Positions 42,294-54,153 of a stretch of 64,000 bases of DNA are shown in pieces. How positions within the stretch are numbered: the stretch's first letter is position 1; every line of letters starts with the position of its first letter. The notes under the pieces were generated by a model that saw only the letters and a list, made by a program, of their open reading frames with translations, did no database searches and was not told the DNA's origin. Where the stretch lies: positions 13,667,764 to 13,731,763 of the forward strand of contig NC_049989.1 of NCBI RefSeq assembly GCF_000003815.2. The letters are read 5' to 3'. This DNA comes from Branchiostoma floridae (lineage: Eukaryota; Chordata; Leptocardii; Amphioxiformes; Branchiostomatidae). A program made the position numbers and the translations under genes.

Positions 42294-42840
42294 AGGCCAC
42301 AGCAAGTAAATTTTATGGATGACATCCTCTGCAGACAGCAAAAATAGTGCGATAGGGCAAAAAAAACAAGATGTGTGAAAAAAAAAACAAGATGGCTACC
42401 TTTTCAAAAATAGGCACCATAAAGTTGTGATGACTGTTGTAAAAAGAAATAAAGGGACAAAACATGGTATCAGAGCCAACAAGGCATTCATTCCTTTATG
42501 TAAGACATGTACTGATGTGGTAAAAGTGACACTAGTGTGGTAGACTGGCACCACCAACAAAGTTGGTAACCACACTCATAGCTTCCATATTGGTGTCACT
42601 GTTACAACTATCCAATAAGTTTCATTTCTACAACTACAGTCATGGGTACCTCACAAGTGTCACTTCTACAAGTACAATTATTAGGCCAAAACACAATATA
42701 TCTGCTCATTTTGGTACTTTATCGATATCGTCATGTTGACTATTCCTGTAGAAGAAAAAAATCTTGTTTTTTTTTTCTGAAATCAGGCGAAAATTAATGC
42801 GCGCGCTGATGTCATCCATAAAATTTACTTGCTGTGGCCT
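42294..42840. mobile_element. AGGCCACAGC MITE with perfect 33-bp terminal inverted repeats
   Basis: The first 33 bases (AGGCCACAGCAAGTAAATTT, then TATGGATGACATC) are the exact inverse complement of the last 33 (42808-42840). The interior has repeated GTGTCACTTYTACAAC and CACTAGTGTGG phrases and a GCGCGC motif next to the right end. No coding content. Related copies: 46542-47055, 23877-24325, 44403 onward (left end) and 57951 onward (left end). Confidence 0.92.
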
Positions 42841-43319
42841 AAACTATGTTAAGCATTGTTTACATTAACTTAACTCCTAAATGCCCCAAGTATGAAATTC
42901 CAGCGATTCACCACCGTGGAATTATAGCGCTCATTGATTGTGCAAATTATCTACAGTCAAATATGTCACATGTTTGAATAGTCCTATAATGGAACGCAGC
43001 ATATCTATATAGTTATTCTGCCAAATTGACGTAAAAGTCACATTTATACCCTGGCAGTTAGAAGTTGTGTGTGACAATGTAATTCACATGTACATTCAAG
43101 CAGAAAATAATAATCATATACATACTGGGAAGTTTTCTACATTAATAACAGTGACAATTCATCAGCGACTTGTTTTCATTGAAATGTGCAAGATGCTGTC
43201 GTCAGTATGTACGACTTGGTATGATGCAAATTACAGACAACAGCATTTCTTTCATTTTCCCACAGTATCTATTTTGTTTTACAAAACATGCACAATTTGA
43301 AATAATCAAGACTATTGTA

Positions 43320-43484
43320 GGTCCAGCCCAAAAGATACAGAAAATGGAAGTTGCAGTACCAAGGTCACGTACTAGGGGGCCCAAAATTGACCTTGACCGT
43401 TGTCTTCCCAACACCTACCCACATACCAAATATCATCGTAATCCATCAAGAGGTTCTTGAGTTTTGCTGACTACATATATCCGG

Positions 43485-43550
<66 letters not shown>

Positions 43551-43600
43551 ACACACACACACAAACAGACACACACACACACAAACAATGCCCACATTCG
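43320..43600. mobile_element. Partial 'subterminal covariation' element ending in (AC)n
   Basis: TGCAGTACCAAGGTCACGTA and CTAGGGGGCCCAAAATTGAC with CCAAATATCATCGTAATCCA match the interior of the elements at 3108 and 15804. It runs into a (AC)n tract (43486-43590) with ACAAACAG interruptions. The terminal hairpin is lost. Confidence 0.6.
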
Positions 43601-43636
43601 TGGTTGGTCGTCACACAATTTTCATGTTGAAGAATT

Positions 43637-43793
43637 TACAAACAGGGTTTCACTGAACCAAACCCGGACAAGGATTCAAGACAGCGTTTTCGGTAAGAAG
43701 ACAGCTGAATTCTGTACGACACACTTACGACTGTCCTAACATTAAGTTGCGACTGTACGACGATCGTACGACGAACGTGACTAGGCCCTTACC
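43637..43793. mobile_element. CGTACGACG MITE family member
   Basis: ACCAAACCCGGACAAGGATT leads to a right end with GCGACTGTACGACGATCGTA and CGACGAACGTGACTAGGCCC. The CGTACGACG direct repeat sits inside a larger palindrome around the GATC centre. Confidence 0.6.
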
Positions 43794-44402
43794 TGTTCGG
43801 TACTCCAAACTTTCTTCCAGAAGGACTAACAGACATGGCAGCTCCACAAACGGTTCTAGTGCAGTGCTAGATAGAGTAATCAGTATCTGTAATAGTATTG
43901 TCAGTTGAAACGGTGCTTCAAAAACAGGTGCCTGTTTAGATCACAGGATTTCCCCTTTTTTATGTCCGCGACAACTATACTATGATGTATATGTGGGCGG
44001 ATTCGCCCACATGTTTCCAACACAATACACTCATGGAATCAGGAACGGCAGCGTGTGTAGATTAATTGTCAAAGGGAAAACCGGCCGCCTCCACGCGTTC
44101 ACAAGACAACGTTCAAAACACTTAATTGATTTGGTCACCGATATCAAACATGAAGATTTGAAAGCCGCCACAAGGCAGCGAAATTTGAAATACGGGCTTT
44201 GCGATGGATCATATAGATCAAAAAGGGACTAGGTTGGGTGCCAGAAATCGGCTCACAGCCTTGATTAAGGTACATATGACATTTCTGTAAAGCCGCATGT
44301 TCCGTGAGGGCGGACCCATAAGGTCGGTGTGAGGAGGGCGTGAGATTTGAGAAAATTGATATCAGATCAAGAACAAATAGAAGGTCATTTGTATTACACT
44401 TT
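43794..44402. other. Non-coding; no gene recognised
   Basis: Contains an apparent TGGGCGGATTCGCCCA palindrome at 43994. No exon could be supported. Confidence 0.35.
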
Positions 44403-45525
44403 AGGCCACAGCAAATAAATCTTATGGGTGACATGAATTGCAGATTGCAAAAAATAAATATTAATGAGATCTGAGGAAAACAACAACAATATGGCCTAAT
44501 TTACAAAATAGAAAATATAAATGTTATAACAAGAATTGAAGTGACAAAATACGGTAGCATAGACAACAAGGCATTCATTCCTGTATCAAGAATTGAACTA
44601 GTGTAGTAAAGGTGGTAAAGTGGTATCATATAGTGAGGTGGCCATAACTTGAATGGCATGTTCGACTTGTTTTTAGCGTATAGACTTGTACAGTGATATC
44701 AAGAACAACTTGTTTGTGACAATCTGTCCTAGAGGACACTGACCTTTTCACACATCTCTGACGTCACACCTCTGACGTCATATGGGAATCCAACAGGTGC
44801 AAACCACACCGCCATTACCTTGCGGTTGACACATCAATGACATATTTGACATGTCTTTATGTCCAATGACGACCGGTATGCTATTCAAACCATTCTGAAT
44901 AAAGGAAGAAAAGATTTACTATTACTATAGCCCTCTTTTCGCATAGGATACGTGTATAACACACAGGTGGTTTAAAGAGATATTGGGTTTTAAGATTAAG
45001 AAGGCTTTCCTTCAAATGTGTTTTCGTTCCTCATTCCTTCAGGTTGATTTTCCGCTCTTCGTCTGACAAACGAACTACATACACCTGCCCCAATTTTCTA
45101 TCGTTAAGTGTACGTTTTCTAGGTCATAAAAACAGAACACATTGTCTATAATACTGCGAGGAACAAGACGTCGAAGACTAGAGCTTTCGTTAATTTCTCA
45201 ATGTTTGGCCCAAAAAAGTTGCCTTGATTATGAAGTTTAGGAAGGTTGGACAAATGTCTGAAAACAGTACGGTATGGTATACCGAACAATTAGATCATTC
45301 ACTTTTGTTCCTTCACATCTTCTATGACCTTAAGATTTAAAATGACCTTGCCATTTTTGACATCAGTAGACGTTTCCACATATTACATTGTGCGGCATAT
45401 CGTTGCTCATATTCCATTTGCTTTGTACCATTTATAGTATGGTTGATTTTATTTTATTTTTGAAAGTGGCCGAAAATTTATGCGCGCGCGGATGTCATCC
45501 ATATAATCAAATCACCATTGCCTTA
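44403..45525. mobile_element. Composite of two related MITE ends
   Basis: The left part begins AGGCCACAGCAAATAAATCT (family of 42294). The right part (about 45210-45525) is the right half of the AGGCCATGTTG family, ending GCGCGCGCGGATGTCATCCA and TATAATCAAATCACC. The middle (44700-45200) is unassigned. Either two elements are adjacent or a chimera formed. Confidence 0.5.
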
Positions 45526-45973
45526 TTGCTACGGAAATGTCTGTCGTACCCTAGCCCCAAATGGTTCAGCCGCTATATCCACTTTCCTTAAGCAAAAAAC
45601 AGAAATAGAAAAACCTCCCGCGGAAGATTCAGCGTCAACTAAACCTTTTGATACGGTTGAATTCTGTAGAAGCCCAGTTGATATGAAAAAAGTAGTGACG
45701 TGGTTTTGATGTAGGTGTGCTGTGGGCGTATGGATACAGACAGGCAAGCCGAGAAAAAACCTGTCGCACTCACGTGAATAAGACTGAAAACTCTTTAGGT
45801 CTTTCCTTATAAAGTAGGGCTTCATAAACGGAACCTGGTGAAGTTGATAACAACGTTTCCAACGGTTCCAAGTTCAAACACAGTACTTCCATTTCATGAA
45901 AAAGTAATGGGGCGTCTAAGACTTTTGGAAGCGAGGGCCTTCTGGTAATAATCCAGTATATATTTAGTACCTA

Positions 45974-46268
45974 CAGCTAAGGGCACAATCCGTCGTACGT
46001 GGAAATACGTGCTGTCTACGTGCCAAAACGTGGGCAATCTTTTGGAATCCGTAAGTGATAAGTACCGCCTCCGTACGAACTCGTAGAGAATCCAACGGAT
46101 TTTTGGAGCGCGCAGACACGCCGTAGAACTTTACGTGCAGGCAAAACTTTGTGTGCCATCGGGCTGCAGATTCGCCCCCTGTACGTGCCAGTACGGGCGA
46201 CGCGCCTGCTCTGTACAGCCTGAACGTTTTCAGAAATACGTGGCGGGCGTGGCCTCCCAAAAAACGCA
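45974..46268 (-). mobile_element. CGTACG-rich MITE, copy 3 (truncated)
   Basis: In inverted orientation it starts AGCTAAGGGCACAATCCG and runs through AATCTTTTGGAATCCGTAAG. It stops after GTGGCGGGCGTGGCCTCCCA at about 46268 and lacks the second terminal repeat. Confidence 0.8.
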
Positions 46269-46541
46269 AGGAAAAACTGCAAAATATCCTGGGTAAGCAG
46301 TTAAATGTTACATGGAACCAAGTCTTCTTTAATTCTTCAGTAAACGTTTCGACGACCATCTGTCACCTTCATCACTACAAAATGAAACAAATACTATCGG
46401 TGCAATATGAACTAGACACAGTCAGTGTAGTTCCAGTCTGTGTAGTTCATACATGTATATCACCGATAATATATTTGTTTCTTTTTGTACCGATGAAGGG
46501 GACAGATGGTTGTCTACTGAATGATTAAAGAAGGTTGTGTA

Positions 46542-47055
46542 AGGCCACAGCAAGTAAATTTTATGGATGACATCCTCTACAGACTGCAAAAATAGTGCGA
46601 TAGGGCGAAAAAAATAAGATGGGTGGAAAAAAAGATGGCTACATTTTCAAAAATAGGCACCATAAAGTTGTGATGACTGTTGTAACAAGAATTAAAGGGA
46701 CAAAACATGGTATCAGAGCCAACAAGGCATTAATTTCTATACTCAAGACATGTACTGGTGTGGTAAAAGTGACACTAGTGTGGTGGACTGGCATCACCAA
46801 CAAAGTTGGTAACCACACTCATGGCTTCCATATTGGTGTCACTTTTACAACTATCCAAGAAGTTTCATTTCTACAACTACAGCCCTGGGTACAAGTACAA
46901 TTATTAGGCTACAATACAACATATTTGCTCATTTGGGTACTTTATCGTCATGTTTACCATCCCTGCAGAAGAAAAAAATTCTTTTTTTTTTCTGAAATCA
47001 GGAGAAAATTAATGCGCGCGCTGATGTCATTCATAAAATTTATTTGCTGTGGCCT
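46542..47055. mobile_element. AGGCCACAGC MITE, copy 2 (514 bp)
   Basis: Same ends and interior as 42294-42840, with a short internal deletion around 46890 and small changes in the right terminus (TCATTCATAAAATTTATTTG). The high identity between copies suggests relatively recent spread. Confidence 0.9.
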
Positions 47056-47081
47056 AAAATATAACGAAGAAGACTTTATGT

Positions 47082-47260
47082 AACGTCCTATTCGAGGGAC
47101 ATTCCTAACCGAAGCTAGATACTCGTTTTCAACTTTAGTGAAGTGAGAAAATAGTGTTAAGTACCTTTGCCGTGGGCACAACGCGGAGTATATCAGGGGA
47201 CTCAAACCAGGACCTCTAGGCTTTGGGCCAAACACCCTACCGTTAAGCCACGCGACGCCA
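47082..47260 (-). mobile_element. tRNA-derived SINE, full head
   Basis: Minus strand: GTCGCGTGGCTTAACGGTAG (A box), CTGGTTTGAGTCCCC (B box), then a body with TTGTGCCCACGGCAAAGG and an end GAATAGGACGTTACATAAAG. Body fragments of this family lie at 8222 and 22505. Confidence 0.75.
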
Positions 47261-47862
47261 AGTCACCTTCTATCTAGACTCTTCAAGGCTGAATCGATCA
47301 ACCAAAGGCAACAGACCGCGCATGATAATGCATAACGACCTTTGGTAACACTCTGTCCGAACAAAGTTTGAACGTAAGAAAAGCTGACAGTCAGCACTTG
47401 GGTAGCTCTACATCTTGCCATGGCTTGGGCGAAGTTAAAAGCGGAGGCGTTACACGGAAATACCATCTACGTAAAAGGAAAGTTGGTGCATTGCTAGACA
47501 ATCTAAAAGCTCATGAAGTCGGCTCTCCTCAAGTCAAGCATTGCTAAAGGTATATCATGCACAAGTGCATTGAACCCCATATGTTACTGTCAGCAGTTTC
47601 TAGATAGAGGTAAAGGACTATGGCAACATTTCACATCCATTTTCACACCAACTGTCGGTAAATGTAGAATTACCAGCAACGCCAACTTCCCATGTTTCTT
47701 CGAGAAAAAAAAAGAAAAAAAACTACCCACATCCGTATTAATCTATCAAAAAAGATCTAGAGTTTCAGGAGGTGCGAACAAGTCTATTTTTATACCCACT
47801 TGTCAGTTAAGGCAAAATCAGTGCGTTGACGTACTCCCTCCCTGCTCTTGCCAGTCGTTCTC

Positions 47863-47947
47863 CACGTTTTCAGAAATACGTGGCGGACGTGGCCTCCCAA
47901 AAAACGTACGGATAAATTGCACGTTCGGCGGGTTGTGCCTTTGGCTT
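47863..47947 (-). mobile_element. CGTACG-rich MITE, copy 4 (one end)
   Basis: Contains CACGTTTTCAGAAATACGTG and AACGTACGGATAAATTGC with TTCGGCGGGTTGTGCCTTTG, the terminal 85 bp of the family. The other end is absent. Confidence 0.75.
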
Positions 47948-48109
47948 TACAGACAAGTAAGCAAAAGTTGTGTCATCGATCATGCACTAAAGCACCGTCT
48001 GCAATAGTCGAGTCCAGGCTACATCAGGATTTGAGAAAAACATTTCAAGGGCCATGCCGGGAGCACTCACTTGTCTATCCTTGGAGACCCATAATTCAAG
48101 AACCAGAAG

Positions 48110-48400
48110 GAAAGATGCAAGACTTGTTCTGCTGCAGTACCAAGGAAAGCCGCAAGGAGGCTCAAAATCAAACTCGAGCTTTGTCTCCTCAAGACATGCC
48201 CACTAATAAGATATCATCAAAAATTTCTATGGCTTCTAAAGTTGTTGTTATAAAAAAATAGTAGGACACACAAACAAATAAACAAATCGTCACACACACA
48301 CACACACACACACAAACACAACCAAACACACACACAAGAAAACAGAAATAAATAAATAAATACAAACACACGTAAACACACACACACAGACACACACACA
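48110..48400. mobile_element. Partial 'subterminal covariation' element with (AC)n
   Basis: CTGCTGCAGTACCAAGGAAA and GCCGCAAGGAGGCTCAAAAT resemble the diagnostic module of that family. They are followed by an AC-rich microsatellite (48290-48400) with AAAT and ACAG interruptions. Confidence 0.5.
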
Positions 48401-48784
48401 GATAGACAGTGCAAGATATTCTAGCAGTAGGGTCTAATGTGCGGTCCGCCGATTGGATTATAGGTTTGCCACGACACAATGTTATTTATTTCTGAACGCT
48501 TTACCGTGTCGGCTACCAAATCTTCTTAAGTCGCGCCGCTTAACAAGCCCAATGAACTAGAAAATGTTTACTCTTAGCACAAAGGCCACAGTATCATAGT
48601 CGCAATGCTTAATCAGCCTTACCTGGGCTGCCTCAAAAGCTAATTAAATAAAAACAGTGTGATATGCGGGACTAATAAGTCTAGTTGATCCTAGCAGTTC
48701 ATGGCTGACCAAGAATTATAAATAAAAGAAACCACCTTACTTCGTCAGGTATTTTATAAGAAACCAATATTACCAACCTAGGAT

Positions 48785-49020
48785 TGATGTGTTCAAAAAT
48801 TCGTACTTTCCCAGAACTATCGTAGAGTGGAATTTGTTATCACCAAGCACAGTAGGGGCACCTTCTCTGGATAGTTTTAAAGAACGCGTGCAGATTGATG
48901 TACAAAAGTTAGGTGTGACGGGTCGTTCGGTGTAATATAACCAGCTGCTGCCGCGCCGCGTGCCTGCGAAGCTGGTGTGTTACGCCGAAGGGCGGTTATA
49001 CCGGCTATATAGATACAGAT
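48785..49020 (+). mobile_element. LINE 3' end, copy 2 (YFPRTIVEWN motif)
   Basis: The translation reads NSYFPRTIVEWNLLSPSTVG then APSLDSFKERVQ and a stop. It is followed by the same GC-rich 3' UTR as 27325-27560 and an AGATACAGATACAGA tail. This copy keeps the WN that is changed in the other one. Confidence 0.8.
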
Positions 49021-49328
49021 ACAGACTTTGCATCTTACGCATCGAGCTTTGACCTCAAACCCCACACGCTAATTCTAGCTACCGATCGTCAAGGTACTAA
49101 AAATCATAATAAACATAATTTTGTAGGCAATCGGCCTTGTACGAAGTAAGACACGCCGAAAATCTGTAGAATGCAGTTGCAGCTGCCGCCTTGATCTCAT
49201 TTTCTCCCAATATTCGAATAAAAGTTTTAACGAAACCTTGTCAAGGTAAGAAAGGTGGAGGAGTTGCGATTTGTGCCAACCACAACGTTCAAGCGAAAAC
49301 CATAGATGTGTCATTCTCTGCCCACTTA

Positions 49329-49574
49329 AGGCCCCCTCTCACTTGACGTGCGGCACGCTTGCGGCATTGCTGCGTTCGTTCACTGCGGTACTGTTTTGTT
49401 ATTTTCTCCGATTTGTTATAATTCAGATATTGCGCAATACGTAAAAGTGTGACATAGAAGACCACAAAGTACACAACAAGTAAGAAAATTCGTTCTTTAT
49501 CTCTGAAATTCGTTGAGCATCTTCCGAACGCAGCAATGCCGCAAGCGTGCCGCACGTCAAGTGAGAGGGGGCCT
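49329..49574. mobile_element. MITE with perfect 50-bp terminal inverted repeats
   Basis: The first 50 bases (AGGCCCCCTCTCACTTGACG, then TGCGGCACGCTTGCGGCATT, GCTGCGTTCG) are the exact inverse of the last 50. TTA flanks both ends (49326-49328, 49575-49577). The interior contains an ATTGCGCAAT palindrome. No coding content. Diverged relatives: 28588-28813 and 59285-59490. Confidence 0.93.
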
Positions 49575-49689
49575 TTAGGATGACTCTGGAGAAAGATGCG
49601 TTTGCCACGAGAGTAGTCCAGCGTTGTAGTGTTTGTTGTTTACGATTCGGCATCATCACCACATAGTAGGGACCTATTCAAGCACCTGC

Positions 49690-50840
49690 TGACTGTTGTG
49701 GATGAGCTATGGTCGGCTTCCACTGATCGATGTCAGACTCTACATTGCTGGGGACTTCAACCGAACTAGCCTGGATACCATACCCCAACCTCAAATATCT
49801 TTCGTGTTGGGGCCTGGCAGGATGGCTGTAGAAAGGTTCTCGAAGGCCCTTGATCAGAGGGAGGAGAACCTAGGATTGATGACCACTCTCACCACAGGTA
49901 GCCAGCTACAACACACCACAGTTGGTCAGCAGGCTATCACAGTAGCGAATCAGGTACTTAGTGGTCACTGTTATGGATTCAAAAAATACAGTTAGGGGTC
50001 TTTCACCAATCATGGTAGGGGTGTAATTACCTCCTGCTGATCCTGCTGCTGTTCTATTGGTGGAGTTTTTTGCCCACTATAGGGGGCAAAATTGAGAAGC
50101 CGACCTATGCCATCCGGCCAGACCCCTGCACGATAGATACTTGAGATCGGGCTCAGGGGGGTTTGGTAACCAGGCTACAACCGAACAGACCTCCCAGATC
50201 TCTGCAAATGAAATCATATTTGACACAAAAATGAAGGCCAAACCGGACTTTGTTATAACGAACCTTCCCCACCTATATCTCTCACCTGCACCGTAGTGAT
50301 CGTAATAACAATGACAATAACAATAAAGTTTGTTGCATATTCATACCCCATTGGGGCTAGATGTAGTAATTTAGATACAACAAGAGTAATAGGGAAGCTG
50401 TAGACAACACTTTAGTTATATCTGTAGTTTACACGAGCTTACAGAGTTTTTCGTGACATTGTAATTAGATGATGGCATTAGATATCTATTTGCACATGTC
50501 CTCCTTCGTTAGGTGCTATCATAACACTACATTTCGAGCAAAACATTCGCCTCATAACAAATTAGACATCATTGAAGGTCGCCAGATCAACGCCGGACTC
50601 TAAAATCAGGTCTTTTGGTCAGTGGTCAGGTTCTCACGACTGGTCTGGGGTCCTTGCAACGGATGACGTCAAAACTCGAGAGAAACAATTTTTACCAAAC
50701 ATTACAGAAGAAATTAGACCAGCGCTTTCCAGTCAAGGTTACAAGAATGCACCGCAGAGACAAGCCGTGGATCGACACCTAGATTAGGGTACTGATAAAA
50801 GGGCGCCAACATTCCTTCAAGTCTGGTGATAAATCACTCG
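49690..50840 (+). mobile_element. LINE relic, endonuclease-to-linker part
   Basis: YIAGDFNRTSLD near 49740 resembles the GDFN motif of apurinic-type LINE endonucleases. At 50590-50680 SFGQWSGSHDWSGVL and at 50755-50840 RRDKPWIDT-stop-IRVLIKGRQHSFKSGDKSL match the linker before the reverse transcriptase. Stops and frameshifts are present, and 49800-50550 is only partly recognisable. Confidence 0.6.
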
Positions 50841-50844
50841 GTCT

Positions 50845-51745
50845 CATTGAAATGTCGAAAATGGCATTTTTTTGTCGAAAAATAAATCGGCTTTATTTTC
50901 AGTGAAAACTACGTGGTTGTTTAGGAAAATTCCTCTTTTAACCATAGCCAAAAAATGGCAACTTATTATTTTCAGTCCCATTGGCAATGCATTACAGGGC
51001 AGATAACAAACGTTACCGGTAACGTTTGTTACAACAGTAGACTTTACCCTGTTTTCTTTGAAAGGACTCACCTTATTGACTACATCATTTCGATATAAGT
51101 GGACGTCCCTAGTAACATTTAAAAAGTGGGCCGCTTTTTTACACCAAGTCAAATAGAAAGCTTAGACAGCTTCGAACAGTGGTAACGTTTGTTACAGTCA
51201 TTTCTGTACAACATTTTGTTAAGCAAGGTAAGATACAAATGGCAGTCAACAACCCTTTCTTGTTTCTTTAGAAAGCCAGCGTCACAAAAACGGTCATTTC
51301 TAGTCTTGTACGTGGATAATATAACCGTGGCAACCATCGTACCCATGGTGGTAACGTTTGTTACAGAATCTGGCGACAGGCATAAACCACCTCACACAGC
51401 CTCCAAGATCAGTGACAGTAGCAATCTGACGTGATCGGTCAGAGGGCCTGGCCAGCTGGCTTCACCTGCCGAACAATCATTCTGGGAACTGAATTGTTAC
51501 ATTTTTGGCTACCATTTGAATTCTTCGTTTCTTCTCAGGCGACAGCAATTTTTTAGGGGGTGAAATCTCATTCGTGGCTACAATAATCTTCTAAGCCATC
51601 AACCAATACGAATGTTGATGTGCATATGCATCTTTTGTAAAACATTACAGGGGTTGTGGAAAAATGAAGGAACCAGTGATGTTGTCTATAATTTTCTCCA
51701 TATCAAGGCGTAAAGTCAGGCGACAGCATTTCGACATTTAAACGA
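50845..51745. mobile_element. Insertion in the LINE, with TAACAAACGTTACC palindromes
   Basis: It interrupts the LINE between GDKSL (ends 50840) and NKIQNKIRGAKNFYR (starts about 51781). Short inverted ends AAATGTCGAAAATG (50850) and CATTTCGACATTT (about 51728) suggest a DNA element of about 0.9 kb. Inside is a perfect 26-bp palindrome centred at 51018/51019 (AACAAACGTTACC and its inverse), with two further direct copies of GGTAACGTTTGTTACAG at 51181 and 51350. Confidence 0.5.
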
Positions 51746-51774
51746 GAACGAGCCAAATACGAATGGACATATTG

Positions 51775-52440
51775 GATAACAAGATCCAAAACAAAATCAG
51801 GGGAGCAAAAAACTTTTACAGAGACAGAGACTAAAGGAAACCCATCAAAGGGAAAAAATAAGAACATGGCCAACACTAGCAAGGAAGAAACTTACCGTTA
51901 TCATTTGGGGCTTTCCTTTAGTGGACTACAAAACTACAGCAAACGTCATCAGCAAGGCCCTGAGCGAAATAACGTAATCCACCTGGCAAAAACAGCTTAC
52001 TAGAGAGGAAAATTACATTGTAACAAAAGACTTCTCTAAGGCGCTTGACAGTGTCGAACATCACCTAGAGGTAACAAGTCTGCTGGACATGAGACTGCGA
52101 CTGTCACTAGCCAAACGGCTCTGCGTTATTTTTACCGAAAGGACACAAGGCTAGTCGACAACGGAGTCTAATTGGACTGGACTGTGACTACTTGTGGAGT
52201 TCCTCAAGGGGCCGTACTAGGTCCACTCATCTTACTCGACATCATCAATCATGCCCGTCAAGATGCCACAGCATCACGGTGGAAGTTTGTGGATGACATG
52301 GACCTGGCAGAGATTGATTGAAAAATTGACACTTCTTCCACCCATACAAGCCGACTTGCACCATCTCACCGTTTGGACATTAAATGTGGAAATGAAACTA
52401 CACCCTAAAAAGTGCAAGGTGATTTTTTGTCGTTCTTAAA
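51775..52440 (+). mobile_element. LINE relic, reverse-transcriptase part
   Basis: Motifs in order: NKIQNKIRGAKNFYRDRD (51783), KDFSKALDSVEHH (52027; catalytic-domain motif A), CGVPQGAVLGPLIL (52193; motif B), KFVDDMDLAE (52283; the catalytic YVDD-type box, here FVDD) and LHPKKCKVIFC (52399). Several stops and frame changes separate them, so no active enzyme is encoded. It continues the LINE that begins near 49690. Confidence 0.8.
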
Positions 52441-53905
52441 CGTTACTGTTCCACGACCACAGTTCTCTATAGCCGGTAAGGTATAAAAGATGAAACTGTG
52501 AAACTTCTTGGCTTGCACGTACAGGCGAACCTACGGTAGAATCACCTCTCGAGTTAGTACTTGAACCGTCAACCGGCCCTAAAAAGGTGTCCCTCTCAAA
52601 ACGTTTTGTTCCACTACCAAAGTTCTCTACAGTCGGCGTACCGCTGATAGAGGTTAAAATTGTGATACTACTTGGCTTATACGTCAAGGCGGATCTAGGG
52701 TAGTATCTACATGTAAACAACATTGTAAAAAAAAGCAACCGAAAACTGTACTCACTCAGACAACTGCGGAATTGCAACCTTGCCTCGGATGATCTCCTTC
52801 TACAAGAACCTTGTGTGACTATAACGGGAGGTGCCCCAGCACGGTACGCTTTTTCTTGCGCTCAAACTCATGGCGCTCCATCGCTAGTTGCCTGAGAGTG
52901 GTCAAATTTTGATGACTGAATTTTTTACACATAGATTTGAACAACATACTTGACTAAGAAATGCATTCATGTGGCTCATGAACCTTTCGCGCTGCGTGTT
53001 ACAAGCGGCAAACACTGTGAGACAATTTCGTGTATGTAACCTTCCAATTTTGTGCTACGCTGGACAGTGTGCCTAACTCGGTACGCTTTTTTTTACATTT
53101 TGCTCTATTCAGAAGTAAGTGGTAAATTTAAGTACACAGAAAAAAATTAATAGTACAATATTTTAGCTTTCTTTTGACAGTAAAACCGTGACTGTATGTA
53201 CTTCTTGTCTCACATGAGGAAGGCTGTACCTAGAACAATCCAGCTGATGTTTTTACGGGCAATGGACTGAATGCACTGATTGTGAATGCCCGACTAAAAA
53301 AACCATTACGAAAAAAAGACACCGTTAAAATCAACAAAACTTGGTCTGATTATATGAAAATATCATCTACATCTCTCTATCAAGTCTTATTTTCATAGAC
53401 AGCACGTATCATTTATTACAGTCAAATAAATCTTTGGAGCGTTCTCTAGTCTGCTACCTTCACTGCCACACTCCCTTGGGAGTACAATGGTGGCAATGTT
53501 TATGTCGCTTCCTACTCAACAAACATTTGAAGACCCATATTCATAGTGTTTAATGGAGCTTTATTTATGTGTATCATGGCAGTTGTGTGACTGCTTGGAA
53601 GAGTTCGTATAGTTAGCGACACGAGCCGCCAATACGCAGAGGCCGGTGACCGCAGTGATTCAGCACTGTCAACATTACTGTTAGAATTCTGTTTTTAAAA
53701 AAACATGAAGTAAATATGTTAAAGTATACTTGGAATGCAAATAAAAGCTGTGTGCATGGACTTGGTTTATTTACCTTTGTAATCAGCATAGTCAGTGGCA
53801 ACAAACACAGTGTACTTATGGATAATAAGATCAGCAAAAAATCCGTACCGTCTTACGACGGGAACCGTCTTAGGGCGGCCCCCGTTATATATATAGGATG
53901 TGAAT
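52441..53905. other. Non-coding; no gene recognised
   Basis: 52441-52760 may still be LINE-derived (AAAACGTTTTGTTCCAC and AACGTTACTGTTCCACGAC are diverged direct repeats 150 bp apart). The rest shows no supportable feature. Confidence 0.35.
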
Positions 53906-53909
53906 AAAC

Positions 53910-54153
53910 CTCTCCCAGTGTGGCATGCGGGTTTACTAGCAACATATTGAGCCAGGATTGAGACTGTTCAGAAGAAGAGTATACCGCATAATCCTTGGCC
54001 GTGCGTACACCACCCACATGGAACAATGTAGCAGACAGGACCTACCCACACAAGACGTCAGGCGCCAGGAACTGTGCCAGAGATTTGAAAGACTTCTAAT
54101 TGTGTCAGAGACATTCAGGAACTGGTTCCCACGGGCACACGGAGACATCGGTA
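53910..54153 (+). mobile_element. LINE reverse-transcriptase C-terminus, part 1
   Basis: PVWHAGLL then, after a frame change, FRRRVYRIILGRAYT, LPTQDVRRQELCQRF and NWFPRAHGDIG. This is the thumb and C-terminal pattern (QRRALRIILG ... L-TL-DRR--LC-RFA) of LINE reverse transcriptases. The frame is broken at 54153 by a MITE and resumes at 54460. Confidence 0.8.

Noticed and set aside
43433-43618. Cys/Val-rich frames over (AC)n tracts (also 48189-48479 and 54675-55082)
   Set aside because: They are translations of (GT)n microsatellites.
45518-45709. 63-codon frame ending KPFDTVEFCRSPVDMKKVVTWF
   Set aside because: The residue mix is protein-like and a weak acceptor (ACCCTAG) precedes it, but no partner exon or family was recognised. 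Kept only as a note.
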